A DNA stretch of 64,000 nt, taken from contig NZ_CP010975.1 of the NCBI RefSeq assembly GCF_000981765.1, positions 496,001-560,000 of the forward strand, written 5' to 3'. Within the stretch, counting starts at the first letter, position 1; each line of letters begins with the position of its first letter. The notes below the pieces were generated by a model that was not told the DNA's origin, searched no databases, and saw only the letters and a list, made by a program, of their open reading frames with translations. This document shows, in pieces, positions 18,535 through 28,061 of this stretch. The position numbers were made by a program, and so were the translations under genes. This DNA is from Kangiella geojedonensis (GTDB lineage: Bacteria; Pseudomonadota; Gammaproteobacteria; Enterobacterales; Kangiellaceae).

Positions 18535-20235
18535 TTAAATATGAACTCGGCCTTTTTGTTTCACTTTGCCTTTCACTAAGATTTCATCAGCCTGTTCAAT
18601 CAGAGCTTCAGCGGTGATAGGTTCATCTGGGTGAGTAGTTACGCCGCCGATCGTAACCGCTACAAACAACGGCTCTTTATCGCCATTGATCACAGGTTTT
18701 TCAGTAATGCTGGTATGGACTCTTTTCAAAAATTGAGCGGCATCTTGCTCGCCCGAAACTTGTGCGGCGATAATAAATTCATCGCCGCCATACCGACCCA
18801 GTAAATCAAATTCTCGCAAAGCGTCATGTGTTCGAGTGGCCACTGCTCTTAGAATATTATCACCCATAATATGATTATATTTGTCATTAATCAGTTTAAA
18901 GTTATCTAAATCCAGTAACGCTAAAACTAAGGTGTTCTCGGAGCGATGGATGCGATGTAACTCTTCATTTAAACGCTCAATGAAAGCTGAGCGACGCAGA
19001 CAGTTGGTTAAATAGTCATAAGTCGCATTGTGATAATAGAGCCAATGCTTATGGATTAATATTAAGGTTAATACAATAAAAATTCCAATTAAAAAGACCG
19101 GCGATAGTAACCCCTCGAGCTCACTCATGAAGGCCGGAAGGACTTGAATATCCACTAAAATATCGAAGAGTACCGCAACTAAAAATGCTACCAATGACCA
19201 AGCCATTAACTTGGCATAAGGTAACTTTTCCGTAATAGCGCGATAAAACAGGTACAGATAAAAAGGTATCAAAACAAAAACACTAACGGCTTGAAGTAGA
19301 TGCACAAGATGATAGATATGATCAAGGTTAATAAAGAGTGCTACTAAGCAATAGAGCGCCAAGAAACTCAGCAGAGGAACCTTAAACCAGTTTGTAACAC
19401 GATGCTTAAAGAAGGATGTCATAAACATAAAAAATAACACGGTAAGTACGCCAAACAACACAATGTTGGCTCTAAAGATGATGTTAAGATTTATGCCGGA
19501 AACAAATGCAAAGTGTGAGTAGGTTAAAATATAAATTGCTTCAAAAACACAGAATAGACCAAACCATAAATGATCACGACTTTGTGGTTGTGCTGCAAAA
19601 TAGAATCCTTGAACGGCAGCGATAATCAGCATAATCCCTACATAGAGCATCAGTAAGCCTTCGGAAGCAACCTGTTCATCGGTAATCGCTTGTGAGCTTT
19701 TTATTACGGGAGCACCACTACTTAAGCCGCCTTGACGAGCGTGGTTATAGACGCTAATGACTAATTCATTGTTTGCACTATCTCCAAATTTAAGTGCAGA
19801 GTTGGGCAAATGGTAACTACGCGAATACAGCGTTGCCTTTTCAAAGTTTGGTGGAAACTGCCCCGTTTGTCCGATCTGCTTGCCATTTAGAAAAATCTTG
19901 TCGGCATCTCGTAAGTGGGGGATATAAAGAGTTAAAGGCGTGTTTTGGTAAGCTTTGTCTACGGTGAAATCAGTTTTGTATATGGCAAAGCCATTAAAGT
20001 TATCGAAGCTGTGCTCTATAGAGGCGACGCTATCTTGAGTTTCACATTCAACACTTCGCTGGGACTCATCTTTTACACATAGGGTCCAGTAATCATTAAG
20101 CTCTATGTGAGGTGTTACTGAGTTGGGTGTTGCTGGAATTGAGCTAGCAGTAAGCCTATCAGCGCTAAGAAGGCTGAGAATACAAATTGATAGGGTAAAC
20201 AGTACACGGTAAATAACACGCCCTCCTATTGGCAT
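18535..20235 (-). CDS. 7TM-DISM diguanylate cyclase
   Basis: A 566-residue membrane protein predicted to make cyclic di-GMP. After a signal peptide or first helix comes a periplasmic beta domain (about 40-185, 7TMR-DISM extracellular type). Seven hydrophobic helices (about 190-395) follow, then a GGDEF domain. The active site RYGGDEF (GGDEF at 483-487) is intact and an RxxD inhibitory site (REFD) lies five residues before it, so product inhibition is likely. Upstream of the ATG only AGGGA at 10 bases is seen. A strong AGGAGG lies inside the first codons but is followed in frame only by ATT. Confidence 0.87.
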   Translation of the reverse strand: MPIGGRVIYRVLFTLSICILSLLSADRLTASSIPATPNSVTPHIELNDYWTLCVKDESQRSVECETQDSVASIEHSFDNFNGFAIYKTDFTVDKAYQNTPLTLYIPHLRDADKIFLNGKQIGQTGQFPPNFEKATLYSRSYHLPNSALKFGDSANNELVISVYNHARQGGLSSGAPVIKSSQAITDEQVASEGLLMLYVGIMLIIAAVQGFYFAAQPQSRDHLWFGLFCVFEAIYILTYSHFAFVSGINLNIIFRANIVLFGVLTVLFFMFMTSFFKHRVTNWFKVPLLSFLALYCLVALFINLDHIYHLVHLLQAVSVFVLIPFYLYLFYRAITEKLPYAKLMAWSLVAFLVAVLFDILVDIQVLPAFMSELEGLLSPVFLIGIFIVLTLILIHKHWLYYHNATYDYLTNCLRRSAFIERLNEELHRIHRSENTLVLALLDLDNFKLINDKYNHIMGDNILRAVATRTHDALREFDLLGRYGGDEFIIAAQVSGEQDAAQFLKRVHTSITEKPVINGDKEPLFVAVTIGGVTTHPDEPITAEALIEQADEILVKGKVKQKGRVHI

Positions 20236-20327
20236 ACTAAGTCAATCCCTTAAGCTTTGCAAAACCTTTGCAAGTTGTTTATTTCAGTCAATATTTTTGT
20301 AATGAGCTTTTTGATTCAAATGAACTG

Positions 20328-20355
20328 AAAAAAGGGGGAGCTTTATCCTCCCCCT
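20328..20355 (-). terminator. Terminator following the M28 peptidase gene
   Basis: On the minus strand AGGGGGAG-loop-CTCCCCCT is followed by TTTTTT (plus-strand A run 20328-20333). Confidence 0.82.
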
Positions 20356-20381
20356 AGCTTGTAAGCAGATCTGCAACAGAA

Positions 20382-22115
20382 TTATTTCTGTTTCATGCTT
20401 TCGTCACGAATACTTCTAAACTCCGTACCTTCATACCAGTTCGGGAAGGCTTCTGAGTTACTTAATAAGTAACCTGCTTCGAAGAAAATTTTGATATCGT
20501 CAAGCGCTGCTTGCCATACCCAGTCTTCATGGTATTCGTCGCATAATGAGTGATAACATTCGCCACGCATCTTAGACCACTTATCGGCAGCATCTTTGTC
20601 AGCATCATCACGGAACTCAGTACCGCCGCCGCCATAGACAGCTGGAACACCAAACTTAGCAAGGCTGAAGTGATCTGAGCGATAATAACCACCACGCTCT
20701 GGTGCGCTTTCAGGGCGTAGCTCACGACCCTGACGTTTAGCGGCTTGTTCAACATATGTCTCAACTTCTGACTTCGGGTAACCTACTACCGTGAAATCTT
20801 TCATACGGCCACTAACGTTCATGCTATCAATATTGAATGCACCAACGATTTGAGTCAGAGGTACCGTTGGGTTCGCTGCAAAGTACTTAGAACCTAATAG
20901 GCCTTGTTCTTCTGCAGTAACTGCAACAAACGTTACGCTGCGATCGGGTGCTTCTGGAAGCTGTTTGAACGCTTGCGCAATACTGATGATACCTGCAGTA
21001 CCAGTAGCATTATCGATTGCGCCATTATAAATATGGTCGCCCTCCATGCCATCACGAGAACCAAGGTGATCCCAGTGCGCCATGTAAATCACATGCTCGT
21101 CTGGGCGTTTCTTGCCAGGAATAGTTGCGATGACATTCGCTGATTGCGACTCTTGGATAGTGTTTTTAATATCAACTGAGGCTTTGCTGTCCAACGGCAC
21201 GGGTTTGAAGTCTTTACTAAGCGCATCTTTTTGTAGCTTAGCAAGATCTAGGCCTGACTGTTTGAATAAACTATGAGCCTGATCTAGGGTAATCCACATC
21301 TCAGCATCAAGCTTTGGCGTGTTGCCAGTACTTGGTAAGTGGTATTGAGGACCTGACCAACTGCTTGAAACCACGTTCCAACCGTAAGAGGCAGGGGCTG
21401 TATCATGAATGATGATGGCGCCAGCAGCACCTTGACGTGCAGCTTCTTCATACTTGTAAGTCCAACGACCGTAGTAAGTCATGGCTTTACCTTGGAAAAT
21501 ACCTGCGTCCGGTTGTGCAAAACCTGGGTCGTTGATTAGAATGACCGCTGTTTTGCCTTCCATATCAACACCTTCGTAGTCATTCCAGTCATATTCTGGA
21601 GCAACCACACCATAACCGACATAGACTAAGTCCGAGTCTTTTAGGCTGATAGATTCAACGGTTTGAGAGGTGCCAGCAACAAAATCTTGGCTGTACTCCA
21701 GTGTAGAGTCACCTAACTGAAGTGTCATATCAGCATCAGCTTCGATACTGATCAAAGGCACTTGTTGGAAGTAACTGTCGCCGTTACCCGGTTCAGCGCC
21801 AACCGCTTTGAACTGCTCTTTAAGGTACTCAGAAGTCTTGCGACCCCCTTCAGTGGCTGGGCTACGACCTTCAAATTCATCGCTAGAAAGTGTTTTTACG
21901 CGATCTTTATAGATATCAAGATCAATGTTGTCGTAAGCCGTGAGGAAGTTGTTCTGGTGTTTACCAGCGTTGTTATCGATTGTGTTGCTCGACTGCTCTA
22001 CCTTTGCTGGGGCTTTTTCAGCGACTGGTGCTTTGTCAGCGCTTGCTGAGTCATTATCGCTACAAGCCGTTAACAAAAGCGCAGCAATGGATAAACTCAA
22101 GGTTGTTTTTTTCAT
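20382..22115 (-). CDS. M28 family metallopeptidase lipoprotein
   Basis: A 577-residue exported aminopeptidase-type enzyme. The N-terminus is a lipoprotein signal with lipobox LLTAC (Cys 18) followed by a Ser/Ala/Asp-rich linker. A PA-type insertion (about 130-290) precedes the dinuclear zinc site: HWDH (347-350), D368 in AIDNATG, E402-E403 in TAEEQGLLGS, an Asp in FNIDSMN, and a His in SDHFSLAKFGVPAVYG. It probably trims peptides in the periplasm or at the outer membrane. It diverges from an S9 peptidase gene, forming a peptide-use pair. Confidence 0.9.
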   Translation of the reverse strand: MKKTTLSLSIAALLLTACSDNDSASADKAPVAEKAPAKVEQSSNTIDNNAGKHQNNFLTAYDNIDLDIYKDRVKTLSSDEFEGRSPATEGGRKTSEYLKEQFKAVGAEPGNGDSYFQQVPLISIEADADMTLQLGDSTLEYSQDFVAGTSQTVESISLKDSDLVYVGYGVVAPEYDWNDYEGVDMEGKTAVILINDPGFAQPDAGIFQGKAMTYYGRWTYKYEEAARQGAAGAIIIHDTAPASYGWNVVSSSWSGPQYHLPSTGNTPKLDAEMWITLDQAHSLFKQSGLDLAKLQKDALSKDFKPVPLDSKASVDIKNTIQESQSANVIATIPGKKRPDEHVIYMAHWDHLGSRDGMEGDHIYNGAIDNATGTAGIISIAQAFKQLPEAPDRSVTFVAVTAEEQGLLGSKYFAANPTVPLTQIVGAFNIDSMNVSGRMKDFTVVGYPKSEVETYVEQAAKRQGRELRPESAPERGGYYRSDHFSLAKFGVPAVYGGGGTEFRDDADKDAADKWSKMRGECYHSLCDEYHEDWVWQAALDDIKIFFEAGYLLSNSEAFPNWYEGTEFRSIRDESMKQK

Positions 22116-22305
22116 AATGCTACCTTTTAGTGATTTAGTGGGCTCATATTACCCATGGCGCGAAGGAATCTCAATGCTTAGAGACCTAAAGTCGTTCTTA
22201 GATTAGTGAGGGCTAATACTCTTTGTCAGTCAGGCTTCCTTTGACTTGACTGTGACAGCGATGGGGGTAAGCTTAGTACACTTTTGTTATGTGTGGAGTA
22301 GTTAC

Positions 22306-24732
22306 GTGGTCATAAAACAATCAATTAAAAACTGGGTTGTAGCGACCGGTGTTGCAGTTGCGGTGTCATTCGCGGCGAGCCTAGAGGCTAAAGACACGGT
22401 CAAAACAGAATTAACCCTTGAGCAAGTGATGGCTGATCCAGATTGGATCGGTAATGCACCTGAGTCACCTTATTGGGCCGATGATGGACAATCAATTTAT
22501 TATCATCAGAAAGTTAAAGGTCATAACGAAAGAAAGTTATGGCAAGTCGACTTAGCGGCAAATGATCTGCGTGCGATCACTGATGAAGCGTTATTCGAAG
22601 TAGACAGCCGCAGTGGTGAAATCAGCCCTAACAAAAAGCTGAAAGTCTATAACTTGCGTGGAGACTTATACGTTAAATACTTGGATTCAGGTGATGTTCG
22701 TCAGCTGACCAAAACACACGCAAACGAAGGCCGTCCGCAGTTTATTGGTAACGATACGGTTGCTTACCGCGATGGTAACTCTTACTACACCATCGACTTA
22801 TCATCTGGCTTGGTCTCGCAGTTGGTTGATATCCGTCTAAAAGATGACCCCAATAAAGAAAAAGAGCCTGGCTATTTAGAAAAGCAGCAAACGCGCTATT
22901 TTGATTATATTCGTACGCAACAGGAGGAGCGCGACTATAGTAAGCAACGTCAAAAAGACATTGCCGCGAGTAGCTCTCGTTCGGTTAGTGACCCTTGGTA
23001 TTTAGGTAAAAAAGACATTCATACTCTGAGTTTATCGCCAAATGGCAAATATGTGGTTGTCGGTACTTATGACAAGTCGGACAAAAAAGGCAAGAGTGAC
23101 AACATGCCTCGCTTTGTGACTGAAGATGGCTACGTTAAGAACGAAGAAGTGCGCCCACTAGTGGGAACCTATACGCCACGCCATGAAAGTTTGTATTTGT
23201 TGGATTTAACCACAGGCGAAAAGTCAGAGCTGAAATATGACCGCTTACCTGAGCTGGATGACGATCCTCTAGCAGATATTAAACGAGCAACTGCGAAGCG
23301 TAACGGCAAGAAATATAAAGCGGATAAAGAGCCTCGTGGTGTCGCTGTTTTTGACTGGATTGCTAATGGCGGTATCGAGTGGAATGCTCGTGGCGACTCG
23401 GCGGTGATTATGTTGTATTCAGACGACAATAAAGACCGCTGGTTAGTAAGCGTGGATACTGATGATAAAGAGTTGAACACTGAGCATCATCTGCGTGACA
23501 TGGCGTGGGTTAATGACTGGAACTTTAATGATTTTGGCTGGGTCGATAATGAAACTATCTACTTTACTGCTGAAGACACTGGTTATAGTCACCTATACGT
23601 TAAAGAGCTTGGTGATCGTCCTGATGCGCTAACCCAAGGCCGTTATGTGGTCGATAGTGTAAGCAAAGATCCTAACAGCGACTATCTTTATTACCGTGCG
23701 AATAAGAAACACCCTGGAATCTATGAGGTGTATCGCGTGAAAGCATCTGGTGGTGACTCAGAAGCGGTCACTAATTTGGGTGGGAAAAACGACTATGTAT
23801 TATCACCAGACGGTCAGCAGTTAATTATCAGTCACTCTGAAGCATTAAGCCCTCCTGAGTTGTTTGTTACTTCAGTTTCTGGAGATGCTGCTAAGCAAGT
23901 AACATTTACCACCTCTGATAAATTCAAATCGTTTCCTTGGTCACAACCTGAATATGTCGAGATTCCTTCTCGTGAAGTGGATCAACCGATCTATGCACGC
24001 TTATATAAGCCAGCGGATTATGACGCTGAGCGAGCTGATAAATATCCTGCGGTGATCTTCATTCATGGTGCTGGCTATTTGCAGAATGCCCACCAAGGTT
24101 GGTCGGGTTACTTCCGCGAATTTATGTTCCACACCTTCTTGAACCAACAGGGTTATGTGGTGCTTGATATCGACTACCGTGGTTCAGCGGGTTATGGTCG
24201 AGACTGGAGAACAGCGATTTACCGTAAGATGGGGACGCCTGAAGTGGTGGACTTAATTGATGGTGCTAATTGGATGGAAGCTAACGCTAACATTGATCGC
24301 CAGAACGTCGGTATTTATGGCGGTTCATACGGTGGATTCTTAACCTTTATGGGCCTGTTCACAGCACCGGATGAGTTTGCCGCTGGTGCTTCATTACGTC
24401 CCGTGACAGACTGGGTTCATTATAACCATCCGTATACATCGAACATTTTAAATACGCCAGAGGTTGATCCTGTTGCTTATGAACGTAGTTCACCGATTGA
24501 GTTTGCAGAAGGTTTAAACAAACCATTACTTATTGCGCATGGTATGGTCGATGACAATGTGTTCTTCAAAGACACGGTACGTCTAGTGCAGCGTTTGATT
24601 GAGTTGGAAAAAACGGAATATTTTGAAACAGCGATTTATCCGATTGAGCCGCATGGCTTTAAAGAGCCGTCGAGCTGGTTAGATGAATACAAACGTATTT
24701 ATTATTTGTTCGAAGAGAACTTGAAAGACTAG
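22306..24732 (+). CDS. S9 prolyl oligopeptidase family peptidase (DPP-IV-like), exported
   Basis: An 808-residue serine peptidase with an N-terminal beta-propeller (about 60-560) and a C-terminal alpha/beta hydrolase domain. The nucleophile Ser 674 lies in YGGSYGGF. The Asp is probably in MVDDNVFF and the His in EPHGF. A signal peptide begins MVIKQSIKNW and ends near SLEA. GTG at 22306 is preferred: GGAG lies 7 bases upstream and the signal peptide then starts correctly, whereas the open frame from 22246 adds a second hydrophobic stretch. Dipeptide release after proline or alanine is inferred from the family. Confidence 0.88.
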   Translation: MVIKQSIKNWVVATGVAVAVSFAASLEAKDTVKTELTLEQVMADPDWIGNAPESPYWADDGQSIYYHQKVKGHNERKLWQVDLAANDLRAITDEALFEVDSRSGEISPNKKLKVYNLRGDLYVKYLDSGDVRQLTKTHANEGRPQFIGNDTVAYRDGNSYYTIDLSSGLVSQLVDIRLKDDPNKEKEPGYLEKQQTRYFDYIRTQQEERDYSKQRQKDIAASSSRSVSDPWYLGKKDIHTLSLSPNGKYVVVGTYDKSDKKGKSDNMPRFVTEDGYVKNEEVRPLVGTYTPRHESLYLLDLTTGEKSELKYDRLPELDDDPLADIKRATAKRNGKKYKADKEPRGVAVFDWIANGGIEWNARGDSAVIMLYSDDNKDRWLVSVDTDDKELNTEHHLRDMAWVNDWNFNDFGWVDNETIYFTAEDTGYSHLYVKELGDRPDALTQGRYVVDSVSKDPNSDYLYYRANKKHPGIYEVYRVKASGGDSEAVTNLGGKNDYVLSPDGQQLIISHSEALSPPELFVTSVSGDAAKQVTFTTSDKFKSFPWSQPEYVEIPSREVDQPIYARLYKPADYDAERADKYPAVIFIHGAGYLQNAHQGWSGYFREFMFHTFLNQQGYVVLDIDYRGSAGYGRDWRTAIYRKMGTPEVVDLIDGANWMEANANIDRQNVGIYGGSYGGFLTFMGLFTAPDEFAAGASLRPVTDWVHYNHPYTSNILNTPEVDPVAYERSSPIEFAEGLNKPLLIAHGMVDDNVFFKDTVRLVQRLIELEKTEYFETAIYPIEPHGFKEPSSWLDEYKRIYYLFEENLKD

Positions 24733-24761
24733 TCTTGTTGTTTTACATAGAGGTTAGCAAT

Positions 24762-24793
24762 AAAAAAGAGGAGCAGTTGCTCCTCTTTTTTTA
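24762..24793. terminator. Bidirectional terminator after the S9 peptidase
   Basis: AAAAAAGAGGAGCA-GT-TGCTCCTCTTTTTTT: a near-perfect inverted repeat between convergent genes at 24732 and 24807. Confidence 0.88.
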
Positions 24794-24806
24794 GCGGGTA
24801 TAAAAC

Positions 24807-25679
24807 TTATAAGCTTTTATCCGACTTGGTAATATCGCCTAAGAAAATTTCACGATAAGCAATATAGGTGACGCCAATAAGAATTGGTGTGGCTAACGCG
24901 TTGATGACAACGTTGATTAATGCTTGGATATAAGGGCTTGAAATAAGCGATGAAAACATCGACAGCACTAGGGATGAAATCATCACAACAGCAATCATGC
25001 AGACAATCAAAACGATGACAAAAACGAGCACGGCAAAGAAGTTCTTTAAGCCACCAACAAAACTATTACCGATAGCTGGTATAGCTTTTTGGTTGCTAAA
25101 TAGAATCAAACTAACTGCAAACCAGGTCGCTAACGAGACTAAGATTACGAGTAGTGCCGCCCATGGGATAGCATGTGACATTGTTTTTAATACCGACAGC
25201 CCATAAGCCTCATCACCAGCCTCTATTCTCGCCACATCAATACCGTTAAGGGTTTCAAACCCAATGATCGACATCAGAATTAATATAGCTCCGATAACCA
25301 GCGTAATAGCGGCAACGGTGTAAAGTACTAGCTGCCCAATTGTTCGATGTTTAAAGGCTTCAAACATCTGCAAGGGCTTTACATCACCTTGCTGTTTGTA
25401 AACCTGATGGGCGCCTAGCAATAACCCAGCAATAAGAATTGGGTTGATAATCGCTAAAACAAGTGCCGTCGGAGGAAGTAGGGCAGGTATAAAGTTAGTT
25501 ATAAATGAATATACCAGCGCTGCAATAAACCAGCTTTTAAAGTGAGGAATGTAAATGTCACTGAGACTACGTTCTAGCCAGAAAAAGCCGCGCAATGGTG
25601 ACACGGTTTGGCTTTGCGCAGGCTCGAAGTCACTGGGTTGTTGCTCGTCCTCGTGAATAAACTCGTTGTTATTATCCAT
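24807..25679 (-). CDS. BPSS1780-like integral membrane protein, unknown function
   Basis: A 290-residue protein. An acidic, Gln-rich N-terminal tail (about 1-30) is followed by FFWLERSLSDIYIPHFKSWF and about six hydrophobic helices. The layout resembles BPSS1780-family membrane proteins, whose function is not known. AAGG lies before the ATG. The 11-base gap from the upstream nitroreductase gene suggests co-transcription. Confidence 0.6.
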   Translation of the reverse strand: MDNNNEFIHEDEQQPSDFEPAQSQTVSPLRGFFWLERSLSDIYIPHFKSWFIAALVYSFITNFIPALLPPTALVLAIINPILIAGLLLGAHQVYKQQGDVKPLQMFEAFKHRTIGQLVLYTVAAITLVIGAILILMSIIGFETLNGIDVARIEAGDEAYGLSVLKTMSHAIPWAALLVILVSLATWFAVSLILFSNQKAIPAIGNSFVGGLKNFFAVLVFVIVLIVCMIAVVMISSLVLSMFSSLISSPYIQALINVVINALATPILIGVTYIAYREIFLGDITKSDKSL

Positions 25680-25690
25680 AATGCCTTCTC

Positions 25691-26302
25691 TTAAATGATT
25701 GAGTTTACGTCATCAAAATCGAAACGTGGGCTGCGCGGGAACAAATCTTTTTCCGTGCCGTAACCGAGGTTGCATAAAAAGTTAACCTTGGTTTTAGTGC
25801 CACCGAAAAACGTTTCATTGATTTTTTTAGGACTGAATCCAGACATTGGGCCGCAGTCTAAACCAAGTGCACGCGCTGCCATTATGAAGTAACCACCTTG
25901 TAGAGAGCTGTTACGGAAGGCTGTTGATTCGATAAATTTATCGTTGCCCACAAACCAGCTTTTCGCATCAGTGTGAGGGAATAGCTTTGGAAGCTCTTCG
26001 TAGAACTCCATATTCATACCAATAATGGCGCATACAGGAGCGCTCATGGTTTTGTCGACGTTTCCTTCCATCAAACAAGGTTTTAACTTTTCTTTAGCTT
26101 CGTCGCTTTTAACGAAAACCACACGCATTGGGCAGCAGTTAGCTGATGTTGGGCCCATTTTCACCAGGTCGTGAAGCTTATGAAGTAATTCGTCTGAAAC
26201 CTCTGTATCTTCGAAGTCATTGTATGTGCGAGCTTCGTTGAATAAGGTGTCTAGGGCGTCTTGGCTCAAAGGCTCAGCGTGTTTTTTGCTCTGTTCAGAC
26301 AT
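25691..26302 (-). CDS. Nitroreductase family protein, RutE/HadB-like malonic semialdehyde reductase
   Basis: A 203-residue FMN-dependent oxidoreductase of the short RutE subgroup. Recognisable parts are LFNEARTYNDFEDTEVSDELL, the cofactor-contact MGPTSANCCPMRVVFVKS, SAPVCAIIGMN, SSLQGGYFIMAARALGLDCGPMSGF, and NLGYG near the C-terminus. RutE reduces malonic semialdehyde to 3-hydroxypropionate in uracil breakdown, but no rut genes are nearby, so general aldehyde or quinone detoxification is as likely. GAGG lies 5 bases before the ATG. Confidence 0.82.
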   Translation of the reverse strand: MSEQSKKHAEPLSQDALDTLFNEARTYNDFEDTEVSDELLHKLHDLVKMGPTSANCCPMRVVFVKSDEAKEKLKPCLMEGNVDKTMSAPVCAIIGMNMEFYEELPKLFPHTDAKSWFVGNDKFIESTAFRNSSLQGGYFIMAARALGLDCGPMSGFSPKKINETFFGGTKTKVNFLCNLGYGTEKDLFPRSPRFDFDDVNSII

Positions 26303-26394
26303 GTTTTCCTCTATAATTTATGAAATTATGATGCATTTTACCGATTGTTTTACCATAATAAAGGTATCTATAGCGTGAATTTTAGTAAATCCCG

Positions 26395-27213
26395 ATGAAT
26401 TATAACCATTTCATGACATCAGCTTCCAAAGTTGCAGTCGCTGGCCTTTTTTGCCTGCTGCTTCTTGCGTCTTGTGGTGGCTCGGAAAAACACGCTAATC
26501 TGTGTGAAAAACATTTCAATACTCAAAGCTACAAAATCGCATTAAAACATTGCCAGCAAGCTGTCGAAGAGGGCGACAGCGCCTCGCAGTATTTCTTAGG
26601 GAAAATGTATCTTGAATCGGGTAAGCAGCAAGAAGGGCGCGAGCTGATTAAGCAGTCTGCTGAATCTGGCTTCAAAAAAGCGATTTTTCATAGCACCGTC
26701 TGGACATTGCTGTCGAAGGATGTTGAATCGGCCACAGCCAAAAAAGCCATACAGCAGATGCAGCAGTTCGCTGAAAGTGGAGATGACGTCGCCCAGTTTT
26801 GGATGGGGAATGTGTTTTTATTTGGCTATGTCGGTCAGAAGCCGAGTCCGAACGAGGCCACTTACTGGTATCAGCTTTCAGTCGAACAGGGTAACGTTCG
26901 TTCGATGAACAACTTAGCTTGGATAAAGGCATTGGCGCGGGACAGTGAGCTGTTTGATCCTGAAGGGGCGATTGAATTGTCCAAAAAGGTAGTTGCAAAG
27001 CACCCTAACAGTCATGGCTATTTAGATACGTTGGCGGCTGCATATGCGGCTAATAATGACTTTCAAGCCGCCATTGAAACTCAGGAGCGAGTATTATCCT
27101 TAGCACAATCGATGGACTGCCAACACTGCTCAGAGCACCTTGTTGAGTATTACCAAGGGCACCTAGAGCGCTATCATCTAAAAAAACCACTTGAAGAAGA
27201 CCTGCTTAAGTAA
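26395..27213 (+). CDS. TPR/Sel1-like lipoprotein
   Basis: A 272-residue exported protein. The signal ends in lipobox LLAS-C (about residue 27) followed by GGSEKH. The mature part is helical repeats of Sel1/TPR type (DSASQYFLGKMYLESGKQQEGRELIKQSAESG; DDVAQFWMGNVFLFGYV; NEATYWYQLSVEQGNVRSMNNLAW), suggesting a scaffold. No ribosome site is seen before ATG 26395 or the in-frame ATG at 26413. The next gene, a SPOR lipoprotein, starts about 50 bases later and both are envelope proteins, so they may work together at the cell wall. Confidence 0.7.
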   Translation: MNYNHFMTSASKVAVAGLFCLLLLASCGGSEKHANLCEKHFNTQSYKIALKHCQQAVEEGDSASQYFLGKMYLESGKQQEGRELIKQSAESGFKKAIFHSTVWTLLSKDVESATAKKAIQQMQQFAESGDDVAQFWMGNVFLFGYVGQKPSPNEATYWYQLSVEQGNVRSMNNLAWIKALARDSELFDPEGAIELSKKVVAKHPNSHGYLDTLAAAYAANNDFQAAIETQERVLSLAQSMDCQHCSEHLVEYYQGHLERYHLKKPLEEDLLK

Positions 27214-27266
27214 TATTGTTAAATAAATCAACAAGTTGTTTGTTGAGCTTATTAAACGGCAGGTTT

Positions 27267-28061
27267 ATGGTTTTTTTCCGAACAATCACTATCTTTGGTC
27301 TAATCGTTGGCTTTTTTGTTATAGGCTTATCAGGTTGCACCAGCAAAACAGATGCGTTTACGTTGAAGGCGAATCAAGAGCGATGGTTTTGTACGCCGCT
27401 TGGTGAGGACGATTGGACTTGCCAAGAATCTAGTCGTGATTTTGAGCAATTGGAGCAACACAATAAACGGGCTCAAAGTGAGCCAGAACAAAAACTAGAA
27501 TCTAGCGATACAGATACAAGCTCAGTCAGTTCCACCTTTGTCGTGAAAGGAGCAACTCGCGAGCTTGAGCAAGGGGCTGAGCGTCTTTCAAACCAGGAAG
27601 TCTCTGCTCAGGACAGCTCTTCTCAAGAAAACTCTTCTCAAGAAAACTCTTCTCAAGAAAACTCTTCTCAAGAAATACCTGTCCAAGAAACACCCGTCCA
27701 GAAAGCCGTGCCAGCTCAATTAGAAGGCGCTGAATTCAAATCAGAGAGTGCTTCTAGCAGTAATGCTGACCGTAGTAATGATGAACATAATGGCTCTTGG
27801 CCAGTGGCGATATCGCCTTGGGTCGTGCAGCTAGGAGCTTACGGTTCTATGGCTGCAGCGGATGAGCTTGTTCAAAAGGTCGGAAAAGGTGAGGTTTTTA
27901 AAACGCAGGTTAAAGGACGTTTTTACTTCACGGTAGTGGTCACTGGCTTTTCTCAGAAATTTGAAGCCGAGCAATCGGCACGCGAAATAGAAACGCGCCC
28001 ATTAGGCATATCACCTTGGGTTCGACAGGGCGCTTCTCTGCAAAAATTTCTGGTCGATTAA
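27267..28061 (+). CDS. SPOR-domain lipoprotein with a repetitive Ser/Gln/Glu linker
   Basis: A 264-residue exported protein. The signal ends in lipobox GLSGC. The centre (about residues 60-180) is a disordered, Q/E/S-rich linker containing four copies of a five-residue unit (NSSQE). The C-terminus (about 188-260, from PWVVQLGAYGSMAAADELV) has the SPOR pattern for binding denuded peptidoglycan at division sites. The ATG at 27267 is chosen because the lipobox then sits normally; an in-frame TTG at 27216 would add 17 residues. Its stop codon overlaps that of the convergent thioredoxin-like gene. Confidence 0.72.
   Translation: MVFFRTITIFGLIVGFFVIGLSGCTSKTDAFTLKANQERWFCTPLGEDDWTCQESSRDFEQLEQHNKRAQSEPEQKLESSDTDTSSVSSTFVVKGATRELEQGAERLSNQEVSAQDSSSQENSSQENSSQENSSQEIPVQETPVQKAVPAQLEGAEFKSESASSSNADRSNDEHNGSWPVAISPWVVQLGAYGSMAAADELVQKVGKGEVFKTQVKGRFYFTVVVTGFSQKFEAEQSAREIETRPLGISPWVRQGASLQKFLVD
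27613..27672 (+). repeat. In-frame 15-bp tandem repeat, four copies
   Basis: Unit AAAACTCTTCTCAAG: one degenerate copy (27613-27627) and three perfect copies to 27672. Being a multiple of three, copy-number change would lengthen or shorten the linker of the SPOR lipoprotein without breaking the frame. Confidence 0.9.

Noticed and set aside
26672-26998. 108-codon minus-strand frame opposite the TPR lipoprotein gene
   Set aside because: Shadow frame; no start signal, and the plus-strand gene has a lipobox and repeats.
27613-27672. Short tandem repeat considered as a CRISPR array
   Set aside because: Units are contiguous with no spacers and lie in frame in a gene.
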